This document shows, one piece after another, positions 1 through 11,800 of a stretch of 64,000 nucleotides of DNA. The translations under genes and the position numbers were made by a program. A model generated the notes under the pieces. The model had not been told where the DNA came from and searched no databases. It was given only the letters and a program-made list of their open reading frames with translations. Source of the stretch: Pyronema omphalodes (Eukaryota > Ascomycota > Pezizomycetes > Pezizales > Pyronemataceae); the NCBI GenBank assembly GCA_024516155.1, contig JAJJXM010000044.1:1-64000 (forward strand). Direction: 5' to 3'. The stretch's first letter is position 1. Every line of letters begins with the position of its first letter.

Positions 1-739
1 TATCACCAACTGCTTAGGGAAATGAACACTTACAGAATGCCCTCATCGAATTCATGGGAGCAGGCTCAGGATCTCCTTGACAGTCAGCTTCACTAAGAAG
101 ATGCAGATCTGTTATCCTACAACTTGCTACAGAGACAAGGGGGCCCCATTGGGTCCAAGATGAATGCGATCGACTCTTGTCTGAACACTCAGATAATATC
201 ATTATTCTCGAGACTGTGGTGAGCAACAATGAAGAGTGAAAGTGAGGGTAGGAAGGGGATAATCGGTGAAGTATGCACCGAGTGGTCCCTTCGGTGAGTT
301 CGTTGTCATGTGTATCACTTGTGTTTTGCTAACCCTGACTATGACTAGCCCTTGCCAAAAGCTGAACCGCAGTTCTACTGCGTCTAAAGAGTTTCAAAGA
401 TGCTCATGCTGTGAGGAGGTCATCTCAGGTGATAAAAAAAAACCCTCAAGGTCACTGACAATCCGGAGGTGCAGGGCTGGGCCATGGAGGAAGGCAAGGT
501 GAGGGCTGAAAGGAAGAGGCAGTGGCAGGGGCCTGAGGACCTCTTGTATTCTGTATATACCGTTTCCTTCAAATCCTTATAATTCTTGGACAATTTTGTT
601 TTGATTTTTTATTCCTTGAGTACTTTTTGCAGTTTTTACCGGGTCTTGTTATATTATTCTGTATTCATTAACTTTTTTGGCAGGAGCGGTTGATGTCTGT
701 ATACAGAATATGGAATCATTTATTCCATTACTCTCTGAT
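1..739. other. unassigned left-edge DNA
   Basis: No convincing gene or known repeat is seen. Open frames are short and lack recognisable motifs. The right half is AT-rich with several T runs, and an 11-bp perfect inverted repeat (TATTCTGTATA at 547-557 and its complement at 700-710) flanks about 140 bp. It may be host DNA or an old element; I cannot tell. Confidence 0.3.
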
Positions 740-1214
740 TGTCACAGCCCAACCTCGTTGGCCGGGTAACCGACGTTAGAAGCCGACAGCATCGGCATTG
801 GCAGCCATGGGCGCCCCCCCCCCCCCCCACCCGCCGGGTAATCAACCATGGATGCCGACGCCGTGGGCATCAATAACTCTCGATAGGAACACCGAGGGTG
901 ACCATCTACGAGCTATGATAGTATTGGAAAAGATTTGTGTGTGTTTTGGGAAATGCTGAGGATGGCAGCAGTCACGGTTTGGGTCATGATGGAGATTGGG
1001 ATTAGTTAAGTTAGATTGGAGGTTGTATTTCTTGTCGTTCGTGAGTTGCATGAGTTCCTCACGCCATGTCTTGTATCTAAACAATCTATTTTCATGACTC
1101 ACGAAACTCCTTTTCTTGCTATCACTCGTCCCTTGTGATACTTGTCCAGCCCAGTTCGACACCTGTCCAGCCCGGCCCACATTTACCAACCCTGTCTTCC
1201 CTGTCCAGTGTCCA
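740..1214. other. unrecognised segment starting like an LTR
   Basis: It begins TGTCACAGCC, resembling the TGTCAC starts of the LTRs in this window, and contains a run of 15 C at 814-828 and two copies of a TGTCCAGCCC motif near 1143 and 1167. No second LTR copy or coding motif is visible, so its identity as an LTR is only suggested. Confidence 0.25.
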
Positions 1215-1338
1215 GGCTCACGGCTTTCGAGCCGGGCCATCCTGTTGTTGTGTTGTTGTGTTGTCAATTTGTGCCGTGCTGTGTTGATGATTGTTGTCTT
1301 GCAGATTGTCTTGTTATTGGATGACGTACCATGAGCCG
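1215..1338 (+). repeat. degraded B-like LTR fragment
   Basis: The segment has the same order of motifs as the start of the B LTR at 54276: a CACGGCT...CGAGCCG start, a GTTGTTGTGTTGT-rich stretch, then GGATGACGTACCATGAGC. The match is diverged and no boundaries or target duplication can be defined. Confidence 0.5.
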
Positions 1339-1343
1339 TGACA

Positions 1344-1602
1344 ATGGACGAGGAACAAGTCGAGGAGAGGGCAGGAAGGAAGGATCCCCAGGAGTAAAAG
1401 AACAAGGTGGACTGCTCGGGACGAAGAGTTCCGCCGAACCAGACAAACCGGAACCAGCCTAGATGATGTCCAGCATAGAACCATACTGGCGAGATGAAAA
1501 AATCATATTAAAGGTAGTAATAAAAGGAAAGGATAATCGAGAACACACCACGACAGCCATGGTGGACTGTGGAGCAACGGAACACTTCATCGACAAGGAA
1601 TA
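1344..1602 (+). pseudogene. C-like gag-pol junction and protease fragment
   Basis: The end of a gag and the start of a pol related to element C are visible. CCCAGGAGTAAAAGAACAAGGTGG-like sequence near 1387 matches the gag/pol junction of C at 48250, and from about 1462 translation resembles C pol residues 26-70, ending in the protease motif MVDCGATEHFIDKEYV (C has AMIDCGATENFIDRKYV). The fragment is cut at 1603 by an LTR of B type. It is a relic of a diverged C-family member; nothing beyond the protease N-terminus survives. Confidence 0.7.
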
Positions 1603-1750
1603 TGTCACGGCACACGGCTGACGAGCCGTTGTGTTGTTGCGTTACCGTTGTGTTGTTGTTGCCGTCGTGCCGTTGTCGTCGTTGTTCCGTGTTGTGTTGT
1701 CGTTGTGTTGTGTGTGCTGTGCCGCTGATAATGATTGATCGATTGATGAT
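1603..1750 (+). repeat. B-type LTR, 5' fragment
   Basis: Begins TGTCACGGCACACGGCTGAC exactly like the B LTRs (compare 41141 and 54276) and keeps the GTTGT-rich region up to GATTGATGAT. It is interrupted there by the start of a D-family LTR at 1751. The remaining part of this B LTR is not seen in the window. Confidence 0.75.
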
Positions 1751-1891
1751 TGTCACACCCTATATTGTGTGAGTATAGAAAAGGTAACATGTATAACATT
1801 TAGAGAACATGCCAAACTCGACAGGAGAATGAATAATAAGGTTAGTAACCCGGGCCGGAACCCCCTGAGGAGCTCCAGCTAGCCACGTCAC
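1751..1891 (+). repeat. D-family LTR (D'), first part
   Basis: Starts TGTCACACCCTATATTG and is the reverse complement of 8532-8672, the start of the LTR of element D. It is cut at 1891 by element A1, whose 5-bp target duplication GTCAC lies at 1887-1891 and 18190-18194. The same LTR resumes at 18190, so this copy was present before A1 inserted. Confidence 0.9.
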
Positions 1892-3032
1892 TGTAATGGC
1901 GAACAAGGGAGAGATAGCTGACGGAGAACCTGAGGGCTCTTCTCAATTATTCACTCTTGAGTTCAATGGATATAACCTTATAATAACTTCAACGTTAGAA
2001 ACTCTTAAGCTGTGTCAAGCATCAACTTAGAGACTTTCTGTGTTTAGAAGTTTAAGGAAATAAACAAAGATTTCAAGGGAGAAAGAGATCCAAAGACGGG
2101 GACGAGAACGAGGACGTAAACAAAGATTTCGACAAAGTATTTGAATTTGTAAATAAACAAATAACTGTGTAAGGAGAAAAGAAAAACAAAATAAACAAAC
2201 AAAGAAACAATCCTCTTATATACAATTTTTCCTCCTTACACGCCGAGCCACTATTTGCAGATTTTTCCCGAAAAATAACTAAGTAAACAACGCGGTCGCG
2301 GTTGCGCGTTCCAGACGCGCTAACGCGTTCGTACCAAATTAGCGTGTTTGCGTGCACAGCCTCGTCGCGCGCTCGTTAGCGTATCTCGCGTGCGCGATAG
2401 CGTAACTCGTGTGCGCGGTAGCGTACTTCGCGTGCGCGCTAGCCTAACCCTAAGCGTAGTCACGCGCGCGCTTCTGTAACCCTAATCGTGCGCGTGCGTC
2501 TGTAACCTTAACCCTAGCTGTGCGCGTACGGTCACAAACCTAACCCTAGTTTGTGTGCGTGCGGGTGCAACCCTAACTCTAGTCACGTGAATCCAGATCA
2601 GCTGCGATTGGAAAGATGGTGCGATACTGATAAGGTCACATGACTAGATCTTATCTTATCGATAAGATGATCGTGCCCTAGCCCTAGTCACGTGTGCGCA
2701 CATTAGTAGACCAGTGCGCGTGCATACTGATCTACTACTGATTAGAGACTCGTGACCGATCTTATCTAATCGGATAAGATGATCGGTAGACTGTAGGTAT
2801 GGAATTTCCCAAAAGGGATCCGAGCAGACCCCTAACCCTGGGGATAGGTCACGTGACCTTTTTGACAATTTGGGAATTGAGCGTAACCCTAACCCAGGCG
2901 AGTGACGAGTGATGATCGAAGACCGAAGGATAATAGAAATAAATAAACAAACGAGTGCTGAATAATGAAGCGAATGATAATAGGTGAATGAATGACGAGG
3001 AGGGGGAAGGTAACAATTCTCGAGCCGTGACA
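1892..3032 (-). repeat. A1 3' LTR
   Basis: 1141 bp; on the element strand it runs TGTCACGGCTCGAGAA to GTTCGCCATTACA. It contains a TATA-like TATATAAG (element strand, about 2216-2223), an array of CCCTAA/CCCTAG motifs (about 2440-2900), several CACGTG sites, and a 16-bp perfect palindrome ATCTTATCGATAAGAT at 2653-2668. It agrees with the other A LTRs (17050, 19500, 25728, 61941) apart from scattered substitutions. Confidence 0.95.
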
Positions 3033-3071
3033 GGATCCCCCTTCTTGGACTGAGCTCCGACGAAGTAACTT

Positions 3072-6000
3072 CTAAGATAAGTTGGGGAGGGGTCCCGGTT
3101 TATCGGGGTACTTTTTATGAAAGTCGTCAACGGCTTTACTGTCGGAATGGAGTTCGGCGGGTTCCCAATCGGGCATATCGTATCCAACCCATTTAACCAT
3201 ATACTGGAGTTTCTTCCGCTGAATTCGGGAGTCGAGGATAGCTTCGATGAAGTATTCGTCTTCACCGTCGATTTCCACCGGGGGTGGTGGGTCTGATTGT
3301 TGAACGGGGTAGGGGTTATTCGCAGCGGGTTCCAATAGGGAAACATGTTGAACGTTGTGGCATTTCATCGTCGGGGGTAGTTCTAATCGGTAGGCATAGG
3401 GGGATACTTTGGCGATAATCTTGAGGGGTCCGTAACGTTTGTTGTCTAATTTCCGGGAGGGTTGACGGGTTTTCCAATTGCGGGCATTCATCCATACCAG
3501 ATCTCCGGGCTGATGATTCGGTGACGGGAGTCGATGTTTATCGGCATTCTCTTGATAACGTAGATTAGCTCTATTGATTTCAGCTCGTAGATGGTTATGG
3601 ATTTCGGCGTGGGTTTTCGAAGTTGTGAGGGCCCGTCGATCGTTTACATCGTCGTAGCTGCTGGGAGTAAATCGAATTGGCAACGGGGGTCGAATCCTTT
3701 ATTAGCAAAGAACGGGGAAGTTCCCGTTGTCTCGGATGCTTGGTTATTCGCAGCGAATTCTGCTAATGGTAATTAGTCAGCCCAATGGTCTTGAAGATAG
3801 TTGACGTGGGCTCGGAGGTATTGTTCCACAAAAGCGTTCATTCGTTCTGTTTGACCGTCCGTTTGTGGATGGAATGCCGTAGATAATCGAGGCTCGATTC
3901 CCAAACGTCGACAGAGATTCTTCCAAAACAAAGCAGCGAATTGGGGTCCTCGATCAGAGATAATGGTAAGGGGGAGTCCATGCAATCGAAAGATGTGGGT
4001 AATAAACAAAGACGATAATTCCTTTGCGTCGATATCCGTTCGACAGGCAATCAGATGTCGTTCTTTGGTTAATCTGTCCACAACTACCCAAATTGCATCA
4101 CACCCATTGGACCATGGTAATCCTGTTACGAAGCCCATTGATATGTCCTGCCAGGGTCTTCCTGGGATAGGTAGTGGGCGTAGGATACCAAACGGGGCGT
4201 GTCTGGTAGGTTTCGAACGTTGGCAGGTATGACAATTTCGAATATATCTTTCCACGTCTGTCCTCATCTGGGGCCACGTATAGGTTCTTGAGAGGTATTC
4301 TAATGTTTTAGATCTACCTGGGTGTCCAGCCGTAGGAGAGTCCTGGTGTTGTTGCATTAGATGTAATCGTAGAGGTTCGTAATCCGGGACCCATAAACAT
4401 CACCGGTAGAGTAAACGGTTATTGTTTACTGTACATTCAGCTAATGTAATGTCTTTACAATAACGAGTGTTATTGTTTGACATTTCAATAATCTTAGTAG
4501 GGAATGGGTCTTTCTCGTAGGCTTCCGTGAAGAGCTGGGATAAGGTGGGGTTTGTTTGTTGTGGGTCCGGTATTACGGTTTGTTGCGAATTCGTTATTGT
4601 TTGTTGATTACTGGGGGTAACAGCCGCAACGTGAAGGATATTCTCTGGCTTAATGATCGTTGTGTGGTTCTCTAGGGAGCGTTCATCCCCCTCTTTAGGC
4701 AGATCTCCGGATCGACGAGTCAGTGCGTCTGGTTTACCGCCTGCGGTACCGGGCGGTAAACAATCTTAAAATTAAACTGAGGCAAGAACTGGGACCAACG
4801 GGCTTGACGGCGGTTCAAGAGCTTTGTCGAAGTAAAATATTCCAGATTCTTATGATCTGACAGTAATCGAATGGGGTTAATAACAGATTGCAATTCGGGA
4901 CGCCATTCTTCGAAAGCCCGGACGATGGCCATGAGTTCTTTATCGTATATCTCATAATTACATTCGGCGGAGGAATGTTTCTTTGAGAAGTAAGCAATAG
5001 GATGTAAGATTCCTTCGTCATCATACTGAGAAAGTACTCCGGCAGAGACATAATCGGAAGCATCGGTTTCGACAATAACATCCCGGTCTGGGTCGAAACG
5101 ACCCAGAACGGGGGCGGATGTAAATGTCGATTTCGATTCCTCAAAGGCCTGTTGCTGGGGTTCCGACCAGACGAAAGGAACTCCTTTTCGTGTGAGTAAC
5201 ACGAGAGGTTGGACTATTTTTGAATAGTTCTTAACAGAAGGTCGATAGAAATTTGCAAAACCCAAAAATGCTCTAACATCTTTGAGGTTCCGGGGAGATT
5301 CCCAATCTCGAACTGCAGTAATCTTCTCAGGGTCCATCTTTATTCCTTCTGTACTAATGATGAGTCCTAAGTACTTTGCTTCCTTCTGATGGAACTCGCA
5401 TTTCTCTGGTTTGAGATGTAACCCTGCTTTGTCGAATGCTTCGAGGATCAATTCAACATGTTGTTTATGTTCTTCGAGATTATCCGAATAGATCAGGGTG
5501 TCATCCAAATAGGCAGTACAGAATCGATCAAGGTACGGTGCCAATACGTCGTTAATGAAATTCTGAAACGTTGCAGGGGCATTGGTAAGCCCAAAGGGCA
5601 TATCCAATGATTCGAATAATGCGTACCGGGTACGAAAGGCGGTTTTCCATCTTCCCCATTTGCCATACGTATTAAATTATACGCTACCCTAATGTCGAGC
5701 TTAGTGAACCACTTAGCTCTTGAAAGGTTCATTAAGGTATCCTGCATCAGGGGAAGAGGGTAGCGATTCTTGATCGTTCCGGCATTGATTCCACGATAAT
5801 TGACCACCAAACGCAATACACCATCGCCCTTCTTTACGAAAAGAATGGGAGCAGCCGCTGGGGATGAAGAGGCACGGATGAAACCTTTGGTGAGGTTTTC
5901 ATGTAACCAACGTTTCAATTCCTCCAGCTCTGGACGTGATAGGGAGTAAAGGGGACCGAAGGGAGGCTGAAAACCATCGACGAGTGATACCCTGTGATCC

Positions 6001-6917
6001 ACCGGTCGATGGGGCGGTAACTTATCGGCATTGACTTTTTCGAAGATTCCCAAGTACTGGTGATATTCGGGTGATACAATAGTCTTAAGATCCGGTTCCT
6101 CTTTCTCTGGTTGAAGAGCTGTGGTGATTTCATTCAAAGATAACGAGAATTGTTCGACTTTTCCGTAACGGTTATTGGCATTGTTTACGATTCGTCGAAA
6201 CGTCGTAGCTGAAATAGCAGAGATCTTATTCTGTTGTTTCGGAGCAATACCCTTCACAGGGGTGGGTGTTAACGTGGTTCGGTGGGGGAGGCAGTTCGGT
6301 GATGAGAATTTGATATCGTTGTTGGCGAAGTTTATTGTAACATCGTGTTTACGAAGCCATGGGATTCCTAAAACGAGCGGATAATGACCAAGCCGAGTAA
6401 CGTAGGCAGTTAGTAATTCATGATGGTCTCCTATTGTACATTCGACTTCAACGTATTCGGTGATGTCTCCTGATGAAATGGGTCGACCATCAATTACTTC
6501 AACCATTTTGGGGTTTTTTGATTGATAACGGGGGAAGTTGTGTTGGCGTGCGAAGTCTTCGTTCCCGAAGGAAATTCCTGTGCATCCGCAGTCTACGAGA
6601 GCATGAGTATCGATTTTGGTATTGTGTTCAGTTAGTGTACATGGCACGACCAAATGATTCCCATCCAATTCGTTTTCTTGTTTACTTGACAAAGAACTAG
6701 CGGGTACATAAACGATTTCCTGAGATGAAACGAAAGACGAGGCAGGGTCTGGTCCAACAACAGAGCCAACAGGCTGTTGATGGACTACTCTTTTCCCTGG
6801 TCGACGTCGGGGTTGGTTGGGATATCCAAAACCTCGGCGGCGGCTAGGCGAATCTTGCGGGAGTTGTTTGCTGCCAACGTAGAACATTCGTTCTTGAAGT
6901 GATCGGCTGATCCACAA
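3072..6917 (-). pseudogene. A1 pol (PR-RT-RNase H-IN-chromodomain), broken
   Basis: Polyprotein reading right to left. Aspartic protease with VDCGCTGI near 6590; RT with [10 protein letters not shown] near 5500; RNase H with [15 protein letters not shown] near 5050; integrase with the zinc region HPGRSKT...CHTCQRSK near 4210-4320 and the core motifs SDRGPQF and HPQTDGQTER near 3860-3960; C-terminal chromodomain with YMVKWVGYDMPDWEP near 3170-3210. Compared with A2 and A3, A1 has 1-bp deletions near 5650, 4751 and 3651, a Gly-to-stop change at about 4402 and a Trp-to-stop change at about 3774. Pol would be reached from gag by -1 frameshifting at the GGGAAAA at 6791-6797. It is a recent pseudogene: most of each domain still reads well. 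Confidence 0.92.
6715..6797 (-). promoter_or_regulatory. -1 frameshift signal at A1 gag/pol overlap
   Basis: On the element strand: slippery heptamer G-GGA-AAA (6791-6797), six nucleotides that include the gag stop codon, then a stem-loop with 11-bp arms (one mismatch) TCCATCAACAG and CTGTTGTTGGA. The same arrangement is in A2. Pol is open in the -1 frame across the heptamer. Confidence 0.75.
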
Positions 6918-7312
6918 TAAAGACAGAGTCCCTTAGCCATTCGCTCATCACGACGGCGTTGGTTCTGAGCCTTTTGGGAAGCTGATAGGTCCATGGGGGC
7001 CGATCCGTGATTACCACTATTGGTATTCGTTGGGTGGGACGCCGGGCGAGACAGCGTGGAGCTGGAACGACTGTGGACCGAAGGAACGTGCCGCTTTGCC
7101 GTGTTTGAATGAGCTCGAATTCTGTAATCTAGCTTCATGCAAAGATCCACAAATTTGGTGAAGTTCTGAGGTTCTTCGGCTTGGTAAACAAGACTGGTCT
7201 GAAGGTCTCGAGAGAGCCCACGCTTCAGAGCAGCCTTCTTTGCGTGTTCATCGTACTTCAAGATAGCCATTAATCGTTGGAACTCTGCGTAATATTGGCT
7301 AAACTCACGGTT
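6785..7312 (-). pseudogene. A1 gag, distal part with zinc knuckle
   Basis: C-terminal part of Gag after the nested D element. It reads EFSQYYAEFQRLMAI, typical of the Ty3/gypsy capsid region, then a CCHC zinc knuckle CLYCGSADHFKNEC near 6880-6925, and ends DVDQGKE with the stop at 6785-6787. The proximal part is at 16211-16986; rejoining at the CGGTT duplication matches the uninterrupted gag of A2, where the empty site is at 24889-24893. Gag forms the virus-like particle and binds the element RNA. Confidence 0.9.
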
Positions 7313-8672
7313 TGTGAACCTGGGTATTGAGGCTTTCAATACAGAGGCTTTTCCGATCAGTTGGTGCTTCGTTCGAAAGATATTCAACTAATAGATTTTT
7401 CTCAAGAAGCCAGGAAGTTAACTAATCGATCACAGGCCGAATAAACTTAAGGGTCTCGTCCTGAGGTATTTGGTGTAGAATGGTAACGTCGTAACAAGAG
7501 ATCAAGTTGCTGATGCTGGAGGAGACAGTGGGAAGACTTGGGGTCTTTTATAGACTTTCGTCTACAAGTTCGCCCAGACTTCCCAAGGGAACCAACTTCC
7601 AAACTAAGCCTAGGAGATAAGACGTGAGTCAATTCTTTGACAAATCTGCTGATGGCTCGCATCATGCTGCATGCGCAATTATATTAATTGCTCACTTGCA
7701 TGATGACCTTCGTGTCAGATTAATCCTTGACATTCCTTGCCGTGCTACCACAACTTCCAATCAGATATTGGGGTTAAGCGCCTAGTGGAGGGTGACTCCA
7801 TTTGAGCGCATAATGCAGTGACTCCTCTGATGATGACATGTGAGTCATATATCTTATGAGTCGTCTTGATCATAGATCTCCCTAGAGAATCTCGATTGCG
7901 AGTGAAGGAATCTGACATCATAAGGCCGACTATGCCTTACCGGAGCGCACTGCCCCGTCACATTCCTGTGTGATGTCATAACAGCCCCACCTGCGCGCAC
8001 GTGCGCGCAGCCACACCCTGGTGTGTACGCAAACGCCGTCTTATCTTGCAGTTGGTAGTCATTGGCCTAAGGTCGCGTCATATCAGTTCCATCCAACAGT
8101 TTCCCTGAGTGGTGTTCCTTGCTGCAGGACGTCGTCTCATGCTAACGCAATCTTGACCCTTGTCCTGAGCTCCACTCCTGTTGGCTGACTAGACTCTGCC
8201 TTGTTCCTTGGCCGACTATCCGCCCAACCCAGACCTCGGATGATCCTATTCGTCTGCCTTGCACTGTCCTGAGAATTCCCTTCTCTTGCAAGCCCTCTGG
8301 TAGCCGTGCTTGGTGGAACACAACCTCAAGTATAAGGAGGTGTCCTTTCGCCGTCGTCTTCTGTCTCCATCAGCGTCGTCTGTAGTTTTCTCATGGGTAA
8401 GTCGACACCCATGAGGTAAGTTGTTCCTCGTTCCCATCCATCTGTGATCCTCCCAAACTGACAGTGAATAACAGGTAGCGACGCCTCGGGCCGGGATCCT
8501 CGTGAGGTCCTTTCGGAAAGTCACGAATCACGTGACGTGGCTAGCTGGAGCTCCTCAGGGGGTTCCGGCCCGGGATACTAACCTTATTATTCATTCTCCT
8601 GTCGAGTTTGCCATGTTCTCTAAATGTTATACATGTTACCTATTCTATACTCACACAATATAGGGTGTGACA
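7313..8672 (-). repeat. D 3' LTR
   Basis: 1360 bp, on the element strand TGTCACACCCTATATTG to CCCAGGTTCACA (canonical TG...CA ends). Contains TCTATAAAAGACC (TATA box) near 7545-7552. It is nearly identical to the right LTR. Confidence 0.96.
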
Positions 8673-8843
8673 CCACCCCCCCCCTGTTCAAGCTTCGTCC
8701 CGAAGCAAGTAGCTTATCATTCTGTGATCGCACCTCGCCGTAGCCAAGTGACTTAGTGATCATATATGGATGTAGTCCTCCAGCCCCTACATCCTACTAC
8801 CAACTCGACCTAATGAAAACCTCGTAGGGAAAAACATTAAGCC
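8673..8843 (-). other. D polypurine tract and 3' untranslated region
   Basis: On the element strand the last bases before the 3' LTR are AACAGGGGGGGGGTGG, a polypurine tract that would prime plus-strand DNA synthesis. Between it and the pol stop codon at 8844 there are about 150 bp without a recognisable feature. Confidence 0.8.
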
Positions 8844-11800
8844 TTAATCCTTGAGTCGGTAGTCCCTCGGAGAATCAGGGTACTTGAGATGAAAATCTCG
8901 TAACTTCTCCTGACCTCCTACTGAAAAGTTGTCGAATGGTTCTGCCGTCCAGTCTTTTTTGTTGGGCCAACCTAGCCATTTAACAAGGTACAAAACTCGA
9001 TTCCCAGATTTATAGCTGCTCATGACTTCATCGATATCGTATTCCTCGCTTCCCTCAACATCATCTGCCTCCCGTAAAATTTTATTTGTGTCTGGTGGAG
9101 CCCGAGTTCCTGCTCTAAAGGGCTCAAGTAAAGAGGTATGGAAGACGTTGTGTATCTTCCATTTCCGTGGGAGCGTGAGTCGTACTGCTGATGGGGAGAT
9201 GACCTTTTCGACTTGGAAGGGACCATGTAGTTTATGGTCTAACTTCCTTGATGGGCGTCTGGTTCGTATGTTGCGTCCATCTAACATAACCAAGTCTCCT
9301 ACTTGGTATTCTGGTGCCTCCTGTCGTTTCTGGTCTGCATAATGTTTCATTCTTTCTTGTGTTTTTTGAAGGGCTAACTTGGCTCCTTCATGAATCGTAT
9401 GCATCCAGTGGGCGTAGGCTTTGCTGGCTGGGTTGCGCACAGCAGTTGCCGAAGGGTTGCTCGTATTTGGGTAGAACCCATAGTTAGCGTAAAAGGGTGA
9501 CAGTCCAGTTGCGCTTGTGACTGAGTTATTGTATGCGAACTCAGCCATGGGTAAGAGATCAGCCCAGTCGTCCATTTCGTGGTTAACAAAAGAGCGGAGG
9601 TAAGCTTCAATTGTTTGGTTGAGCCGTTCCGTTTGTCCATCTGTTTGTGGGTGGAAGGCTGTTGACATTCTTGGTTTTATTCCTAACGTTCCGAGAAATG
9701 CTTTCCAGGTGGTGCTTGTGAACCTGGAGTCTCTGTCCGACACTATGTCCTCGGGTAAGCCGTGCAACTTCCAAATTTCCTTTGCGAAAATCCTGACAAG
9801 GTCTGCAGTTGTCTTGCCATCTTTCTGTAGGGGAATGAAGTGCGCCATTTTAGTAAATCGATCAACTATAACCCATAGTTGATCACACCCATTTGATTCT
9901 GGTAGGTCGGTGATGAAATCCATAGCAATAGACTGCCATGGGGCATATGTTAATTCCAAAGGTTGCAACATCCCATACTTAAGGTGCCTAGCCGTCTTGT
10001 CCTTCTGACATTCCAAACAGCTTTGAATATATTCAATTATCTGTTCATCCATCTTCGGCCACCAAAAGTTTCTTCTTATTAATTCAATGGTCTTATCCTG
10101 ACCAAAGTGTCCTGCAATTTTCGAGTTGTGCTCCGATTCCAGGACCATGTTGACTAAATCCTTTGGCACCCATAACTTCTCTTTCCGATAGATTATGCCA
10201 TCTTCTATCGTTAGTGGATGCCTTATTTTGTTTGCTGCTTTTGTATAATTTTCGTCCAGTTCTCCAGCTTCTTTAACCATCTTCAAAAATTCGCCAGACC
10301 ATTTAACAGAAGAAATAGAATTGAGCCGTGCTGAAGAAAGCATGAATGAAGTTCCTTCTCCTCCACTGCTGATTGCTGAAATCGATGCAAAATGTTCTTT
10401 GTGAAGGATAGTCGTAATCGGCTGATCCTCACCTCCCCCCTTTTCAGGGCGGAACTCCGGACGCCTTGACAATGCATCTGGCTTCCCATTCTTACTTCCA
10501 GGTCTGTAAAAAATTTTAAAGTCAATACCAGCAAGTTCTTGAGCCCACCTTGCTTGGCGACGATTGAGTACTTTTGTTGTGGTGAAGTACTCCAAATTTT
10601 GATGGTCGCTGAATACCTGAACTGTGTGCATTGCTCCCTCCAAGTATCTTCTCCATATTTTAAACGAGTCCACAATAGCTAAAAGCTCTTTATCATGGAT
10701 TTCGTAGTTGATTTCTGCCGGAGTAAATTTCCTGGAGTGAAAAGCAATAGGGTGCAGCTTTCCGTCCTCTCCTTTCTGAGAAAGGACTGCGCCTAAGGCA
10801 AAGTCAGAAGCATCAGTTTCAACAATGCAAACCTTTTTAGGATCAAAATGACCCAATATTGGTGCCTTCGTAAACCTCTGCTTCAACTCATCAAATGCCA
10901 ATTCCATGGCAACAGTCCATTCCCACTTCTTTGGATCGCCCTTGGTAGATTCAGTAAGAGGACGGCAAATTCTTGAAAAGTCCTTTATGAATCGGCGATA
11001 GAAGTTTGCAAATCCAAGAAAGCCTTGTGTCTCTTTCAAGGATCTAGGAGGTTCCCAAACCAGGACGGTTTCCACTTTATCCTTTGCCATCTCAATTCCC
11101 TTTTCGCTTATAATATACCCCAAAAATTCCACTTTGTTTGTCCCCCAAACACATTTTTCCGGAGATATTACCAGCCCATTTTCTTCCAGTCTTTTTAAGA
11201 CTTCCTTAACCAATTCATCATGTTCCTCCTCCGTCTCAGCGTAAATCAGAACATCATCAATATAAGCAATCACTCCCTGATCCAACATGTCCCTAAAGAT
11301 ATGATTCATCATATCCTGGAATGTGGCCGGTGCATTGCTTAATCCAAAGGGCATAACCAAAAACTCATAAAGCCCATACCTGCATCTGAAGGCTGTTTTC
11401 CATTCATCGCCTTCTTTGATCCTAATCAAATGATAACCGTTCTTCAAATCCATTTTCGTGAAGAACCTAGCTCCTCTTACTCTGTCTTGTAATTCAGACA
11501 TAAGAGGGAGGGGGTAGCGATTTGCTATTGTTATTTTATTAATCCCCCTATAGTCAACACAAAGTCGTAGACCTCGCCCATGGGGTTTTGGCACAAAGAG
11601 AATGGGTGCTGCGGCAGGAGATTTTGATGGTCTAATCTTGCCTGTCCTTAGCATTTCTTTTAGCCATTCTCTGAGTGTCTCCAGTTCAACTTCATTAAGC
11701 GCATAGACTGGTCCCCAAGGAGGAGTCTCTCCTTCCTTTAAGTCTATGGCATGGTCGTAAGACTTGTGTTCTGGAAGCTTGTCTGCTGCTTCCTTGGTCA

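Noticed and set aside
842..1799. Small His/Thr/Gln-rich or Cys/Val-rich frames
   Set aside because: Explained by the GTTGT/ACAAC-rich B-type LTR fragments rather than coding.
2073..2868. Recurrent 70-95-codon frames in each A LTR
   Set aside because: They are carried by LTR regulatory sequence with telomere-like repeats; no coding signature.
7447..8524. Two small frames found in each D LTR (also 14985-16062 and 19048-19266)
   Set aside because: They repeat because the LTR repeats; no ATG context or homology supports translation.
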